64,000 nucleotides of DNA, taken from NCBI GenBank assembly GCA_051294375.1, contig CM119264.1, forward strand, positions 31,190,135 through 31,254,134, written 5' to 3'. Under the pieces are notes generated by a model. It was given only the letters and a program-made list of their open reading frames with translations. It searched no databases and was not told where the DNA came from. The position numbers were made by a program, and so were the translations under genes. Positions within the stretch are counted from its first letter, which is position 1. Every line of letters starts with the position of its first letter. This document shows, in pieces, positions 23,930 to 34,730 of this stretch. The DNA is from Paraspadella gotoi (Eukaryota > Chaetognatha).

Positions 23930-24041
23930 TTTTATTTGACAACGATTTAATTGACACAATTTAGTCAGACATGTTTCGGCTCTTTCTCTTAGAGCCTTCA
24001 TCAGTGCAAAAAAGCACTGATGAATGCTCTAAGAGAAAGAG
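23930..24041. mobile_element. Palindromic hammerhead-like element, cut by an assembly gap
   Basis: The left arm carries on the minus strand (24004-23968) CTGATGAA, stem GGCTCT, loop AAGAGAA, stem AGAGCC, GAAAC, ATGTC. The right arm repeats CTGATGAATGCTCTAAGAGA on the plus strand and then ends in 10 N, where the rest of the palindrome should be. Same family as 19248-19460. Confidence 0.55.
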
Positions 24042-24051
24042 NNNNNNNNNN
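24042..24051. other. Assembly gap (10 N)
   Basis: The gap interrupts a palindrome in the middle of its second stem, a typical place for assembly failure. Confidence 0.95.
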
Positions 24052-24149
24052 TGGAATCGTAAGAGTGCAAAAGAGTTTAAGTCAGAAAACCAATAGACAC
24101 ATTTATTTAAATTTTTAAAATTTTCCCTCTCTCTATCTCTCTCTGATTG

Positions 24150-24395
24150 ATTGATTGATTGAATTATGCCGGTTGACCAAATTATGCCGGTTTACCGAAT
24201 TATGCCAGTTAAACAAATTATTTCAGTTGACCAAATTATGGCAGTTGACCAAATTATGCCAGTTGACCAAATTATGCCAGTTGATTAAATTATAAAAGTT
24301 GATTAAATTATGCAAGTTGACCAAATTATGCAAAATGACCAAATTATGCAAAATTACCAAATTATGCAAGTTGAATAAATTATGCAAGTTAAACG
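24150..24395. repeat. ~18-bp minisatellite (GACCAAATTATGCCAGTT)
   Basis: About 13 imperfect units, preceded by a short (GATT)n run, in the upstream region of Px2 and absent from copy 1. A few related units (GACCAAATTATGAAAGTT) lie at 26650-26680. Confidence 0.85.
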
Positions 24396-24711
24396 ACCAA
24401 TGTCTGTCCAAAGTCAAGGGAGAAATAGCTTATTTATTTCATGAATGAATAATCTTTATATTGGTTGAACCAATTTTATAGATTTTTTCAAAATGTTTTC
24501 TTTTATATTTGTAACAGTAATTGTACAATGTACATATTGAATTGAAATTAATTTAATTCAATAAAATATATATCTCAGGAACAAGTGAAATATATTGGTG
24601 CAGTTTATTTTTTTGTGCTAATAATTCAATAAATAAATTGAAAATACATGTATAGCCAATAAAATAAAAACTTCAATTATATAATAACCCAACAAGAATT
24701 GCTTCAAAATC

Positions 24712-24718
24712 TATAAAT
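24712..24718 (+). promoter_or_regulatory. Probable TATA box of Px2
   Basis: TATAAAT 48 bp before the Px2 ATG, at the same position as in Px1. Confidence 0.45.
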
Positions 24719-24759
24719 CAGATTTAACTTTCAGAATCACATCAAGTCTTTTTGACAAA

Positions 24760-27700
24760 ATGATTTGCCTGCTATTTTTAGCGGCTCTGACTCTGACTGT
24801 ACTCAACGCCAGTCCATTGTCCATTGATCAAATCCTCAATCACAAAATTGCAATTGCAAAGAGAGAAGTCGAGAGTTGCGCCTATTCTCCACATGGAGCC
24901 AAATTTGCTGGTAGTGGGGGTGGCTGTCCATTTGCGAGCGTCGCAGCCAGATTTCATCACCGTTACAAGCGCACTACTCATCTTCTAAAATCCCAGACGA
25001 TGAGCAAGGAGGTGTTAGAAATGGTCCTAAGACAATTGAGTGGCAGCGAGGTGAACTCCATCTTGAACGGAATCTATGGAAACAGCAGCAACAGTTACAA
25101 TCCGAATGATCCGTCTTCTTACGATGCAATTAGGGAAGAAGTGGCCAGTCGTCTTGATCATTGCTCGAATCAGGAGAAAGCTGCCAAACCAGCTCCTGAT
25201 CCACCATGCGGAAAATTTGACAAAACTTTTTCGCGCAATAATGGTGAATGCAACAACCTTGATGATCCAATTCAAGCCAGAGCGGGGTCCATCTTTAAGA
25301 GAATCTTACCACCTATTTATGATGACGGATTTGATTCTCCTGTTGGTTGGACCAATAAAAAATTCAACGGATTTAAACTACCATCTCCTCGAAAAGTTAC
25401 TGTTGAAGTTATGACCAGTTTTGACCCAAAAAAGACCCTGAGTGACAAACATACAACAATGAACTTTCAATGGGGTCAATTCACTGATCACGACATCACT
25501 GAGACCCCCATTTCGACGGACCAAATCTGTGCCACAACCTGCGATCGGGTTGCTCCTTGCTTTCCCATCAAGGTACCCGCCAATGAAGTTGCAGTTCGGA
25601 ACAAGAAATGCATACCATTCTCAAGATCCAAGGCGGTGTGCGGAGAGTACACTGTCAGGTATTGATTGAAATTGACAATCAAACACATGATTTTAAACCT
25701 AAGTTTTGACTCCGATTTTTTAATAATCAGTTAATAACCAAATAGAAATCTTAAAAAATTCTTAAGCATCCTAATATACTTGTATATACACGGATTTCAA
25801 ATGGGAGTGAAAAGAAAAGATCAAATACTGTGGTTAAATAATTTGTTATAGCAACTTCAGATTTTGCACTCTAGTAGGAAAATGGCTAAGATTTTTTTTT
25901 CAACTCCCAGTATACCAGCTACTTAGTTATGTGCACATCAATGGCATGGTCGAAATTCAAAAAAGGATTTTTTTTGCTGTTATAAGATATATTTTCATAG
26001 AAACAAGTTTGAGCAAACAATGTCGGATCTGCCCACGATCATAAGCGGTAATAATTAATAAATTAATTAATTTGATCCAAAATGTTTGTTTTGAGGTCAT
26101 TTTGTCACTGACCACGTCAAAGGCAACAATGACGATGATGGCGACGACAACATTAATGTCGATAACGATTGACTTGATTGATTGATTAAATAATTAATTA
26201 ATTGATAAATAAATTAATTGATAAATCAATAATTGATTGATTGAATAATTAATTTATTTATTATTTGACTTATTAATTAATTATTGATTAATTAATGGAG
26301 TTATTGATTAATTAACTAATTAATTATTTTTTTAACTAATACATCTTGCATTTACATTTAATATAAAAAGAAAAAGAAGCATAATCAATTAGTGAAACAT
26401 GTTTTTTGTTTTTTCCATTTAAACTCATTTTCACTCGAAACTTGATTTCCAGCTTGTGGTAAGTGACGAAAAGACCTAAAAACAAACGTTTCGGATCAGA
26501 TTAATTAATTAATTAATTTATTAATTAATTAATTACCGCTAATGATCTTGCGAGTGGAAATGAATTGAAATGGAAAAAACAAAAGTCATATTTACTTGAA
26601 GCAATTTTACTTAAACTTACTCATAATTATTATATTGATTAAAAATAGATAAATTGACCAAATTATGAAAGTTAACCAAATTAAATGATTCTATGTTATT
26701 AACTACACATAAAATCTTAATTTTTTAAAAATTTCATTATCCCACAGGGATGCTCTAACGTTATTTATATTACAGAACTCTTAGTTTTGAGGCGAAGAGG
26801 AAGGGTTTAGAGAGAGAGACGGTGGTAAGTCGCCTCAGTTTTTACTTTGTTCCGCCTTAGTGGTTATGCTATATAGGAACAAAAACGTTAAGAAATTTTC
26901 TAAATAATATAAAGATCAAATATCAATCATATTGAGTCAGTTAAGAGTAATAACAAATCTTTTCATTTAACTCCCATTTGAAATCCGTATATATATATGT
27001 ATATCCTTATATTCTTCCTTATATTCATAACAGCTTTAAAATTTTCCACCAGAGAGCAGTTCAACCAACTGACACCCATAATTGATGCTGGAAACGTTTA
27101 TGGATTTTCTGACGATGTCTTGGAATCGATTCGTGATAAAAAAGATAGAAAATATTTGAAGGTTTGATTATTTTGTATTTTGTATTATAGAAATATTAAT
27201 ATCACAAAATATTTATCGGGTCATTTAAATATTTTTTATTAACTTTTTAAAGAGGTTCTGATATTTTTAATAATTTAGGTTTGAGTTAAAAAAATTATCG
27301 ACTGACAGGTAGTTTACACATATATTTGCATATAAGCGGTCGTAAGTCGGCTCAGTTATACTTGGCTCTATTGTGCATATATTTAAATATTCAGGTTGAA
27401 GATGTGACTAAAAATGGAGGGAAGCCACTTCCTCCAAAAGAGAAAGATCTTACGTGTACTTCAAGCGGAGGCGATGGAGCGGTGAGAAAATCTTATCCTT
27501 GGGTTTTATCCTTATGATACAAACAATCATACAAAATAACAGATAAATAAAAATATATTTAATTAATTAACACAAAAAATATTTTAACTAATAAATAAAA
27601 TCATATATAATAGTTATTATTAAATCTAAAAAAACAGATAGCAAAACAAGTAATTTTACAACTTTCATTTTGAAGAGACTGTAATAATTGTTATGAGTTC

Positions 27701-30700
27701 AATGTATAAGCAGTCCCTGATAACACCGTGTTAGAGGAAGGTTAAGCGCCCCGTAGCTCTAAACTGCAAGGCAACCACCGGGCTATAACTCCGGACCTTT
27801 GGTTTGGGAGGTGAATGATGAACTGTTGGTGTATTTTAGTCCACCATACATCCGTCCTCCCATAGGGACAAGTCTTCTGTTAATTGTTGATGAAAACTTC
27901 GTCACCAAGTTGAGGCATGTTGCCTGATGTTTTGTTGGCGGAAAGTGCGTTGCCAGGTTGAGGCATGTTGCCTGAAAGTGTTGTTGTATTCAAAAGCCGA
28001 GCTCACCAATGAAGAGACCGTAATAATTGTTATGAGTTAGTGACAGAACCGTTCAATATCTAAGCAGTCCCTGAGATTCTGATCAGGCTGTAACACCTCT
28101 CGGTCACTTCAAATGTGGTAGAAATAAATTTTTTGGGGAAAATTTCTACCTTGAGTTATTTTCAAAATTTTAAAAAAATTAAGAAAATTATATCATAAGT
28201 GATAAAAGCAGATTTTAAAACAAGTCTAAATAGTTTTTTAAAATTTATTTTGGCAAAATTGGTAGAATCAGTTAATTAATCTAGGTTTTCCAAGAAAAAA
28301 AATTTAATGATATTAAAATTTGATAGTTTAATTTATCTTCTTTAATAATGATATGTATTTTCTAAATGAGATTTACTGTGTTTAAACATTATTTTCCAAA
28401 TATTTTTTCATTAAATGCTATGCCATCATCAGTGGTAAAGCGATTGTTTCCCTTTACTTTTTAGGTTCCCTGCCGTCACGCTGGTGACGAAAGGGCCAAT
28501 GACACCCCTGCTCTTCTCACAATGCACACTCTCTTTGTTCGAGAACACAACCGCATCGCCAGGGAATTGGCTCGACTAAACCCATATGACGAACCTGAGC
28601 TGATCTTCCAAAAGACGAGAAAGATCATTGTCGCGATTCTTCAGCATATCACTTACAAGCATTGGATATCGTGGTTGATTAAAAATCCCCCAAAGCTTGT
28701 TGAAGAGGGTTATTCAAAGTATGATCGCAATGTCGATCCTACAATTGTCACTGAATTCTCCACGGCCTGTTTGAGGTTTGTTTTTGGGATGGGAAATTCT
28801 CTCTAGTCTAGATAACATAAAAACAACAATAAAGTAATCTTGATTGATGTTGTTATCTTGTAAAAGGGATGGAGGCCTTAGCACACCATTGCCTCTCCAA
28901 AGTCAGCGGCAAGATAGTTTGTTTATTGAATAAATGGATAGTTTTTATATTGGTTGTGATGATTACACAAACAATTAACTAATTGATTAGAAAATTTTCA
29001 TACTGGTCATACCTCCAATTAGCAAGTAACATTTTAATGTTTTATGAATTTATATAGGTCGGCACATTCTACCCTTCCTTTCACGCTCAATCTCCTGAAC
29101 AAAAACTATGACGGGACGTTGTCAAAGAACCCACGCAATCTCTCAACTCTGTTTGAAGCAACCAAGTTGGTTGAAGAAGGACTCGACCCATTCCTTAGAA
29201 GTCTCATGACTCAACCCATTAAGATTTCGGACCCTAAGGTAGAGAAATAGCCTGGCCAGTGACCAGTGAGAGAGAATCTAACCCTAATCCCTAACCTAAT
29301 CCCTCATCTAATCCCTAACCTATTCTCTAACCTAATCCCTAACCTAATGCCTGCCTAATCTTTAACCTAATCTCTAACCTAATCCCCAACTTATTCTCGA
29401 GTCAAACCTTAACCTAATACCTAATCTTAATCTTTAATCTAATCCCTAGCCTAATCCCTAACATAATCTCTAACCCAATCTCTAATCTAATCTTTAACCT
29501 ATCCCTAATCCTTAACCTAATCCCTAACCTTATCTCTAACCTAATCCCTAATCCTTAATCTAATCTTTAATCTAATCTCTAACCTAATCTCCAACTTAAT
29601 ACGTAACCGAATCACTAACCTAATCCCAAACCTAATCCCTAACTTAATCCCTAACCCTAAACCTAATATCTAACCTAATCTTTAACCTAATCCCTAACCT
29701 AATCCCTAACAACAGCTTTTAACCTTTTTTTTAGTCCTAAAAAATAATTTTAGTCCTAGATTTAAGATGAACTAGGGCGTTATGGGAAAACAGGGCAAAA
29801 CGAAGTAATAAATCGCCAACTTCTTGCCCAGGAAATGATTACATCTGAGGTGATCAACCATCTTTTCGGAACCGATGATCTTGCCGCGCGAAATCTTCAA
29901 CGGGGACGCGATCATGGAATTCAATTTTATGCCGCCTATCTGAGAAAATTCGGGTTTATCAATAAAGAATTAGAATCATTCGACGACTTAAAAGACATTA
30001 TCACAAATAAGATAGTTCGCAACAAACTGAAGAAAGTGTATGGTGACCCAAAGAATATAGAGTTATTTGTTGGCGGGCTGGCGGAAACCAAGGAGGAAGA
30101 TAGTGGCATCGCAGGTTAGTGTAAAGACAGAGTTGTGTCCGTTCGTGAGTCACACCCAAAAAAATGTTGACAATTTCTAATTTTATAAATATTTTAAAAA
30201 TTCTTACAACAGACTATATTTTATAAATATAAATTGTATTTATGTAGTTTAAAACATTTAGTTGTTTTGATATTGAGGATAAGCGCTAAATAGGACTGAA
30301 GAGTGATATCGGCAACTACAACCCCCTCTAGCAGCCAGTCCTGGGCTTGGAACCAGGCTTGAGGGTTTTCCACGCCGCCAGGGCCACTGTCCTCATGCTT
30401 CCCGCAGGGTAGGTACCGGGTTGGGATTGAACCCGGTACCTAGTGACTGATGGCTTTACTCAATGAGTTACCAGGTCATGACTGAAGGTGTCATGCTTAT
30501 AGGCGGGGTAACTTATGCAATGCCTGACTACAATATATGTTTTTTTACACAATTTCATTCTTTATGCAAAGTTGTAGTGAGAAAGTATTATTCTTAAAAA
30601 AAATTATCATTAAGTGGGATTAAATTTTTACATTATTTAAAAATATTTTATGTTAAGCTTTTTTAAATTAAAATTAGAAAAAAAAAGCATTCCGCCTTAT

Positions 30701-31475
30701 TTGCAGGTCCTCTGTGCGATAAGATTATCACTGATCAATTTCAAAGAATGATGGATGGTGACAGATTTTTTTATACTCATTATGGAGTTTTTACTCCTCA
30801 ACAACTGGAATCAATTCGCAAGGTAAGATAAACATTAATAACCCAAATATTATGCATACTCTTTAAATACTAAGGCTAAAAGATTCTTTTTTATTTATTT
30901 TTTAAATTATCATTAAAAACTGTTTGAGTCACCAAACTTCTCAAAAATCAAATTTTTTTTTCGTAATATGCACTTTTTACAGATGCAATAGAATCTTTTA
31001 ACTGATACAATTGAGTATTATTGTGTATTGCAATGATGCATACCACAATAGAATCTTCTCACACAAACATTCTTGCCTATACAATTGAATACAGGTGACG
31101 CTAGCTCGTATCATTTGCGACAACAGCGACGGCAGTATCGACCGCGTGCCCGAAAATGTTTTTTTGATTACTGACCCTGCTGCTTTTAAATGCTGCACTG
31201 ACATCCCGATCCTTGACCTGACCCCATGGAAGTGCGAGACTGAACTCCCTCCATTGCATCCACCTCCAAAAGACGTCAAATTGCCAGGACCCCAATTCGC
31301 CGGCCATTGGGAGTTTTACAATATCGGCCATCAGCAGAAAGGTTATGAAAAGAGAGAAGATATTTTTAAGACGAAAGAAAAAGTAAGCAAAGTTGAAAAA
31401 GAAAAACGAAGCAAGAAAAACAAAAGCAAATTGTTGAGAAAAAGACTCTTAGATTTGGCCAAGACTTTTGAATGA
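24760..31475 (+). CDS. Secreted animal heme peroxidase, copy 2 (Px2)
   Basis: Eight exons: 24760-25658, 27053-27161, 27395-27481, 28465-28775, 29058-29238, 29832-30114, 30707-30822, 31095-31475; 788 aa. Exon lengths equal those of Px1 except that the last is one codon shorter, and all phases agree. It has the same signal peptide, pro-region (RYKR), distal DHD (WGQFTDHD), GDERANDTP, HTLFVREHNRIA, FRSAH-equivalent LRSAH, NLQRGRDHG, DGDRFFY and IICDN motifs, and the same Lys-rich tail, so a full catalytic set is kept. No stop or frameshift was found. Differences from Px1 are scattered substitutions, so both copies are probably functional. Introns differ greatly: intron 1 carries a 1.2-kb TIR element, intron 3 a direct-repeat-flanked insertion, intron 5 a telomere-like array, and intron 6 a SINE-like repeat. 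Confidence 0.93.
25786..26997. mobile_element. 1.2-kb element with ~40-bp terminal inverted repeats in Px2 intron 1
   Basis: Px1 intron 1 is 138 bp; in Px2 it is 1394 bp because of this block. Left end TATACACGGATTTCAAATGG then GAGTGAAAAGAAAAGATC; the right end, complemented, reads TATATACGGATTTCAAATGG then GAGTTAAATGAAAAGATT. The interior has no transposase frame and contains nested material: family A-like ends near 26400-26460 and 26540-26600, and TTAA-rich runs with inverted CGGTAATAATTAAT-type blocks. A non-autonomous DNA transposon with nested insertions is likely. Confidence 0.8.
27671..28110. repeat. Px2 intron 3 insertion with ~50-bp direct terminal repeats
   Basis: TGAAGAGACTGTAATAATTG..AAGCAGTCCCTGA occurs at about 27672-27721 and again at 28012-28073. 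The middle has a duplicated TTGAGGCATGTTGCCTGA segment. Absent from Px1 intron 3. A partial tandem duplication inside a dispersed repeat, or a small element with terminal direct repeats, would fit. Confidence 0.6.
28845..28960 (+). repeat. Family B fragment in Px2 intron 4 (single unit)
   Basis: TTATCTTGTAAAAGGGATGG and AGGCCTTAGCACACC followed by the AAGTCAGCGGCAAGATAG block. This is the unexpanded counterpart of the Px1 minisatellite. Confidence 0.75.
29278..29710. repeat. Telomere-like (CCTAATCCCTAA) minisatellite in Px2 intron 5
   Basis: About 430 bp of imperfect 6-12-bp units built on CCTAA, ACCTAATCCCTA and AATCTCTAACC. Px1 has only about three such units at the same intronic place (17440-17466). 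The motif resembles the arthropod telomere repeat TTAGG with extra bases. Confidence 0.85.
30284..30540 (-). repeat. SINE-like repeat with tRNA-like segment in Px2 intron 6
   Basis: On the minus strand: TTGTAGTCAGGCATTG-like head, GGTAACTCATTGAGTAAAGC (box A-like), GGGTTCAATCCCAACC (box B-like), and a tail with AAGCCTGGTTCCAAGCCCAG. It is about 70-80 percent similar by eye to the copy at 36402-36690. Px1 intron 6 lacks it. Confidence 0.65.
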
Positions 31476-31498
31476 TTGAGGTTTGACTCAATTGCGGC

Positions 31499-31504
31499 AT
31501 TAAA
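31499..31504 (+). promoter_or_regulatory. Possible polyadenylation signal of Px2 (ATTAAA)
   Basis: Same position relative to the stop codon as in Px1. Confidence 0.4.
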
Positions 31505-32773
31505 ACACTTTATGAGGAAGTATTTTAAAGACATTGGGAAGAATATTTGGATATAAAAAAAATTGTCTTAAGAAGAAGGTTCATTTAATTAACAATGCGT
31601 AATTTTTGATGTATTAGAGCTCATGCATCGAGAAATACATCATACTCATCAGTAATCACAAAAAAAAAATATTTATTTGTAAATATTTTGTTTTAAATCA
31701 TTTTTTAAAATTGGTAAATAACAAAATTGTTAAGTTAAATTAGTAAGCACATTTTTTAAAGATTTGTTTTTCAATCTGGTAGTTAAAAAAGAAGTTAAGA
31801 CATGGTAAAGGGAAATTTAGAAGGGGAGAGTTAAAAAATTAAAGAAATTAAAGAAATTCGATCTACACTGAATCTACACTGAATTTGAAGTGTTGCAGCC
31901 TAAACGACTGCAATAATATTGATTTACAAAATTGATTAGCAATCTTAAAAACATTTATAAAAATGTAATAGAGAGACATTTTGATAAACGTGCTCCAATT
32001 AGAAAGAATAAAGCGTTAAAGTTTAAAAACGTTTCATTTTCAAGGATATAAGTTGAAATTTAAAAATGTCTCTCTATTACATTTCTCTAATTCAGTAATA
32101 GAAAATTCATAAAAAATATCAGATGGATTGGGTTTTTCGTTTGACCTGCAAATCTTCAGATATGTTTCTTTTATTTTATATTATAAAGCGATATAAAATG
32201 GCGTAGAATGCATCAAATGTTTAAAGTGAATACATTTTCGGAATCGCCAGGAGCTCAGCGTTTTGGCCTATTTTAAAGTTTATTTGAATGACCCTTTTTC
32301 TTATATTTTAAATTTTTTTTTTATAAGTGGACAGCCAAAAACTGTTTAAAGTACACAATGTTAAACTAAATGCTTTTATGTTAAGGACTGTTTCTTGACT
32401 TTTTTTTTACAAAAGAAAGAAATTGTATTTTTTATAAAGTATCCCGAGATACGATACGATAAGTGGCTATAATTGTATGATTGTTATATTGTAAAAATTA
32501 CTCCTGATGCTGTAACATTCCATTGACTTTGTGCTTAATTGTAACGGCAAAGGCTTGTTACTTATGAAATTATAAACATTGTTGTTGTAATTATATGTTA
32601 GACAGAAACAAAAAAAATAATTTCATGACAACTTTTGGCTTTTTTTTCTTGAGAAAACAATGAGGAAATGAGAAAGGGCGGAAAGGGTTGGGAGGAACAG
32701 AGAGAGCGAGAGAGCAAAAGAGAGAGATAGAGAGAAAGAGATAAGAGAGACTGTGGCTTCTTTTGCATCCAAT
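31505..32773. other. Intergenic region between convergent Px2 and MFS carrier
   Basis: AT-rich, no gene. It contains a perfect 22-bp inverted repeat pair (31961-31982 and 32063-32084) enclosing 80 bp, probably a small MITE; copy 1 lacks it and has the palindromic hammerhead-like element in its intergenic region instead. Confidence 0.6.
31961..32084. repeat. Small MITE-like unit with perfect 22-bp inverted repeats
   Basis: AAATGTAATAGAGAGACATT(TT) at the left is exactly complementary to the right end, with about 80 bp between. No counterpart in the copy 1 intergenic region. Confidence 0.6.
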
Positions 32774-34698
32774 TTAAACACGACTCGTCGTCGCCATCGT
32801 TGTTGCCGTCACCCTCGTCGTCGTCGTCCTCCTACTCCTCCTCCTCCTCCTCGTCCCAATCTCCGGTAAAAAAGATGATGCTCCTGCGATCAAAAAATAA
32901 CAAACGGACAAAAGAGCAAAGATGGCGCCGTAATTGACGAAAGAGGGCGTTCCCACGTGGTCGGCGTCGTTAGCGGAGATTACGGCGCCAACGACGATGG
33001 GCGCCAAGGCAGACAAGGCCATCCCGGTGCCGGTAGAGACGCCGTTGACAAAGCCGAGTCTTTCTGGCGGCGTCAGATTGTTGATGATCGTCGCCAACAT
33101 TTGCCAGGCGATCATGAAACTGGTCCGTTCCAACGCAGCAACTGAGGCCAATAGTGTCACTCTGATGGAAGAAGACACCGCCCATTTAACCGTCGGTGTT
33201 GCTAAGACGAGGACGCCTGCGACGACGATGGAACCGACGGCGACTCGGCGCTCCTAGCGGTGAAAAATGGAATTCATTGAAACCTTTTGTTTTAGTTGTA
33301 ATCATTTATTAATTAGTACTTATTAGAACTTAAAAGATTGCACTAAATACTAATATTTGACCTGAATGCGCAGTCATATGCTGGCTTGTCTATTGGTCAC
33401 TTCTCGGTCGGTCGGTCGGTCTGTCCCAGTTTATTTCAATGTTTATATAACTCCGGTAACATTGCATGATTTTAGTTGATACTTGGTAGGAATATTAATC
33501 AACATGAGATATACAGTCATGAGTTTGAAAAGTCAATCAGGCATAAAATTGATTGGTAATTTGGTTTAGTGAAAACTTTAAAAAAAAGTGTTCAACCATA
33601 AAATGATGTTTGTGAATAGTCTAGTGTAAGACAGTTAACACTGAAATGCCTGTGATAAGAAAGTCACTTTGGCGCACCGTTTCTTGTGATATTCACAGAT
33701 TTTATGATACTAGGAATCGCTTAATGAGTCGTGATAAGAAAGTCACTGCGGCGCAATACTTTGGAATCACCGTTTCTTGTGATATTCACAGATTTTGTGA
33801 TACCTGGAATCGCTTAACGAGTCTTGGTGCTAAAAATAGACAACCAAAGATTCCTGGTAAATTCACGATGACGAATACAAGACCGAGAGATGAGGGAGAG
33901 AGACCGAGTCCTCCATGAGAATCAAGAAGGCCGCCCCAGAGTGAGAGAGAGTCGACCATACCTTTGGAGGTGAAGCCGAGGAGAGAGACAGAGACAATGG
34001 CGAGAGAGAGGGAGGGAGAGAAGAGGGAGAGGAAGAGGGAGAAGCGAGAGGAAAGAAGAGATTTTCTTTTTGGCAAAAATTGAAAACGAGTTTCGGTGAC
34101 TGAGTTTTTGCTGGAGAAAACTTGATCGATGTTAGAGATTGATGTCGTCTCCATCATTGCTGTAGAATCAACATTGATGTTGTCTATTGATGAAGAATCT
34201 TCAGCCTTGATTTGGTGACTTTCCTTCTCAGGATTTTTGATTAATCTTTTTTCATAGTTTTTCTCATTTTTGTGATTAATTTCATTGTCGATTTCCATGA
34301 CACCGGAATTGTTATAACTTTCGTTTTTGCTGTCATAACTCTTGTCTTTGCTATCATAACTTCCATCTTTGCTGTCATAACTTCCGCCTTTTCTGTCATA
34401 ACCTCCGTCTTTGCAGTCATAGACTCCATCTTTTTTGTCATAACTTCCGTCTTTGCTATCATAACTTCCGTCATTCCCGTCATAACTCCCAACTTTGCTT
34501 TCAATTCGATATTTTTGAAATGAAATATCACTGCCATTAATGTCATCAGAATTGTCATAACCTCGATTTTCCTTGCCCATATCATGATAATCACGAGGCT
34601 TTTTTCTTTGTAATGTCACAGAGTTGTGACAATCATGGAAATTGTCATATCCTTTATTTTCAGTGACTTCGTCTATTTTTCTATTTTCGTTTTTATTG

Positions 34699-34730
<32 letters not shown>

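Larger units (their letters stand above)
21410..34650. repeat. Tandem duplication, copy 2 (Px2 plus intact transporter 3' part)
   Basis: Begins with the same CCTAATTAAATTCTTTGG block as copy 1 and parallels it through Px2 to transporter exon 3, where the copy 1 boundary falls near 34650. Beyond that the transporter gene continues as single-copy sequence, so the ancestral locus probably resembled this right-hand side. Confidence 0.85.

Noticed and set aside
29278-29710. Former chromosome end (true interstitial telomere)
   Set aside because: Units are too degenerate and mixed in length, sit inside an intron with a three-unit seed in the paralogue, and similar patches are scattered; local expansion explains it better.
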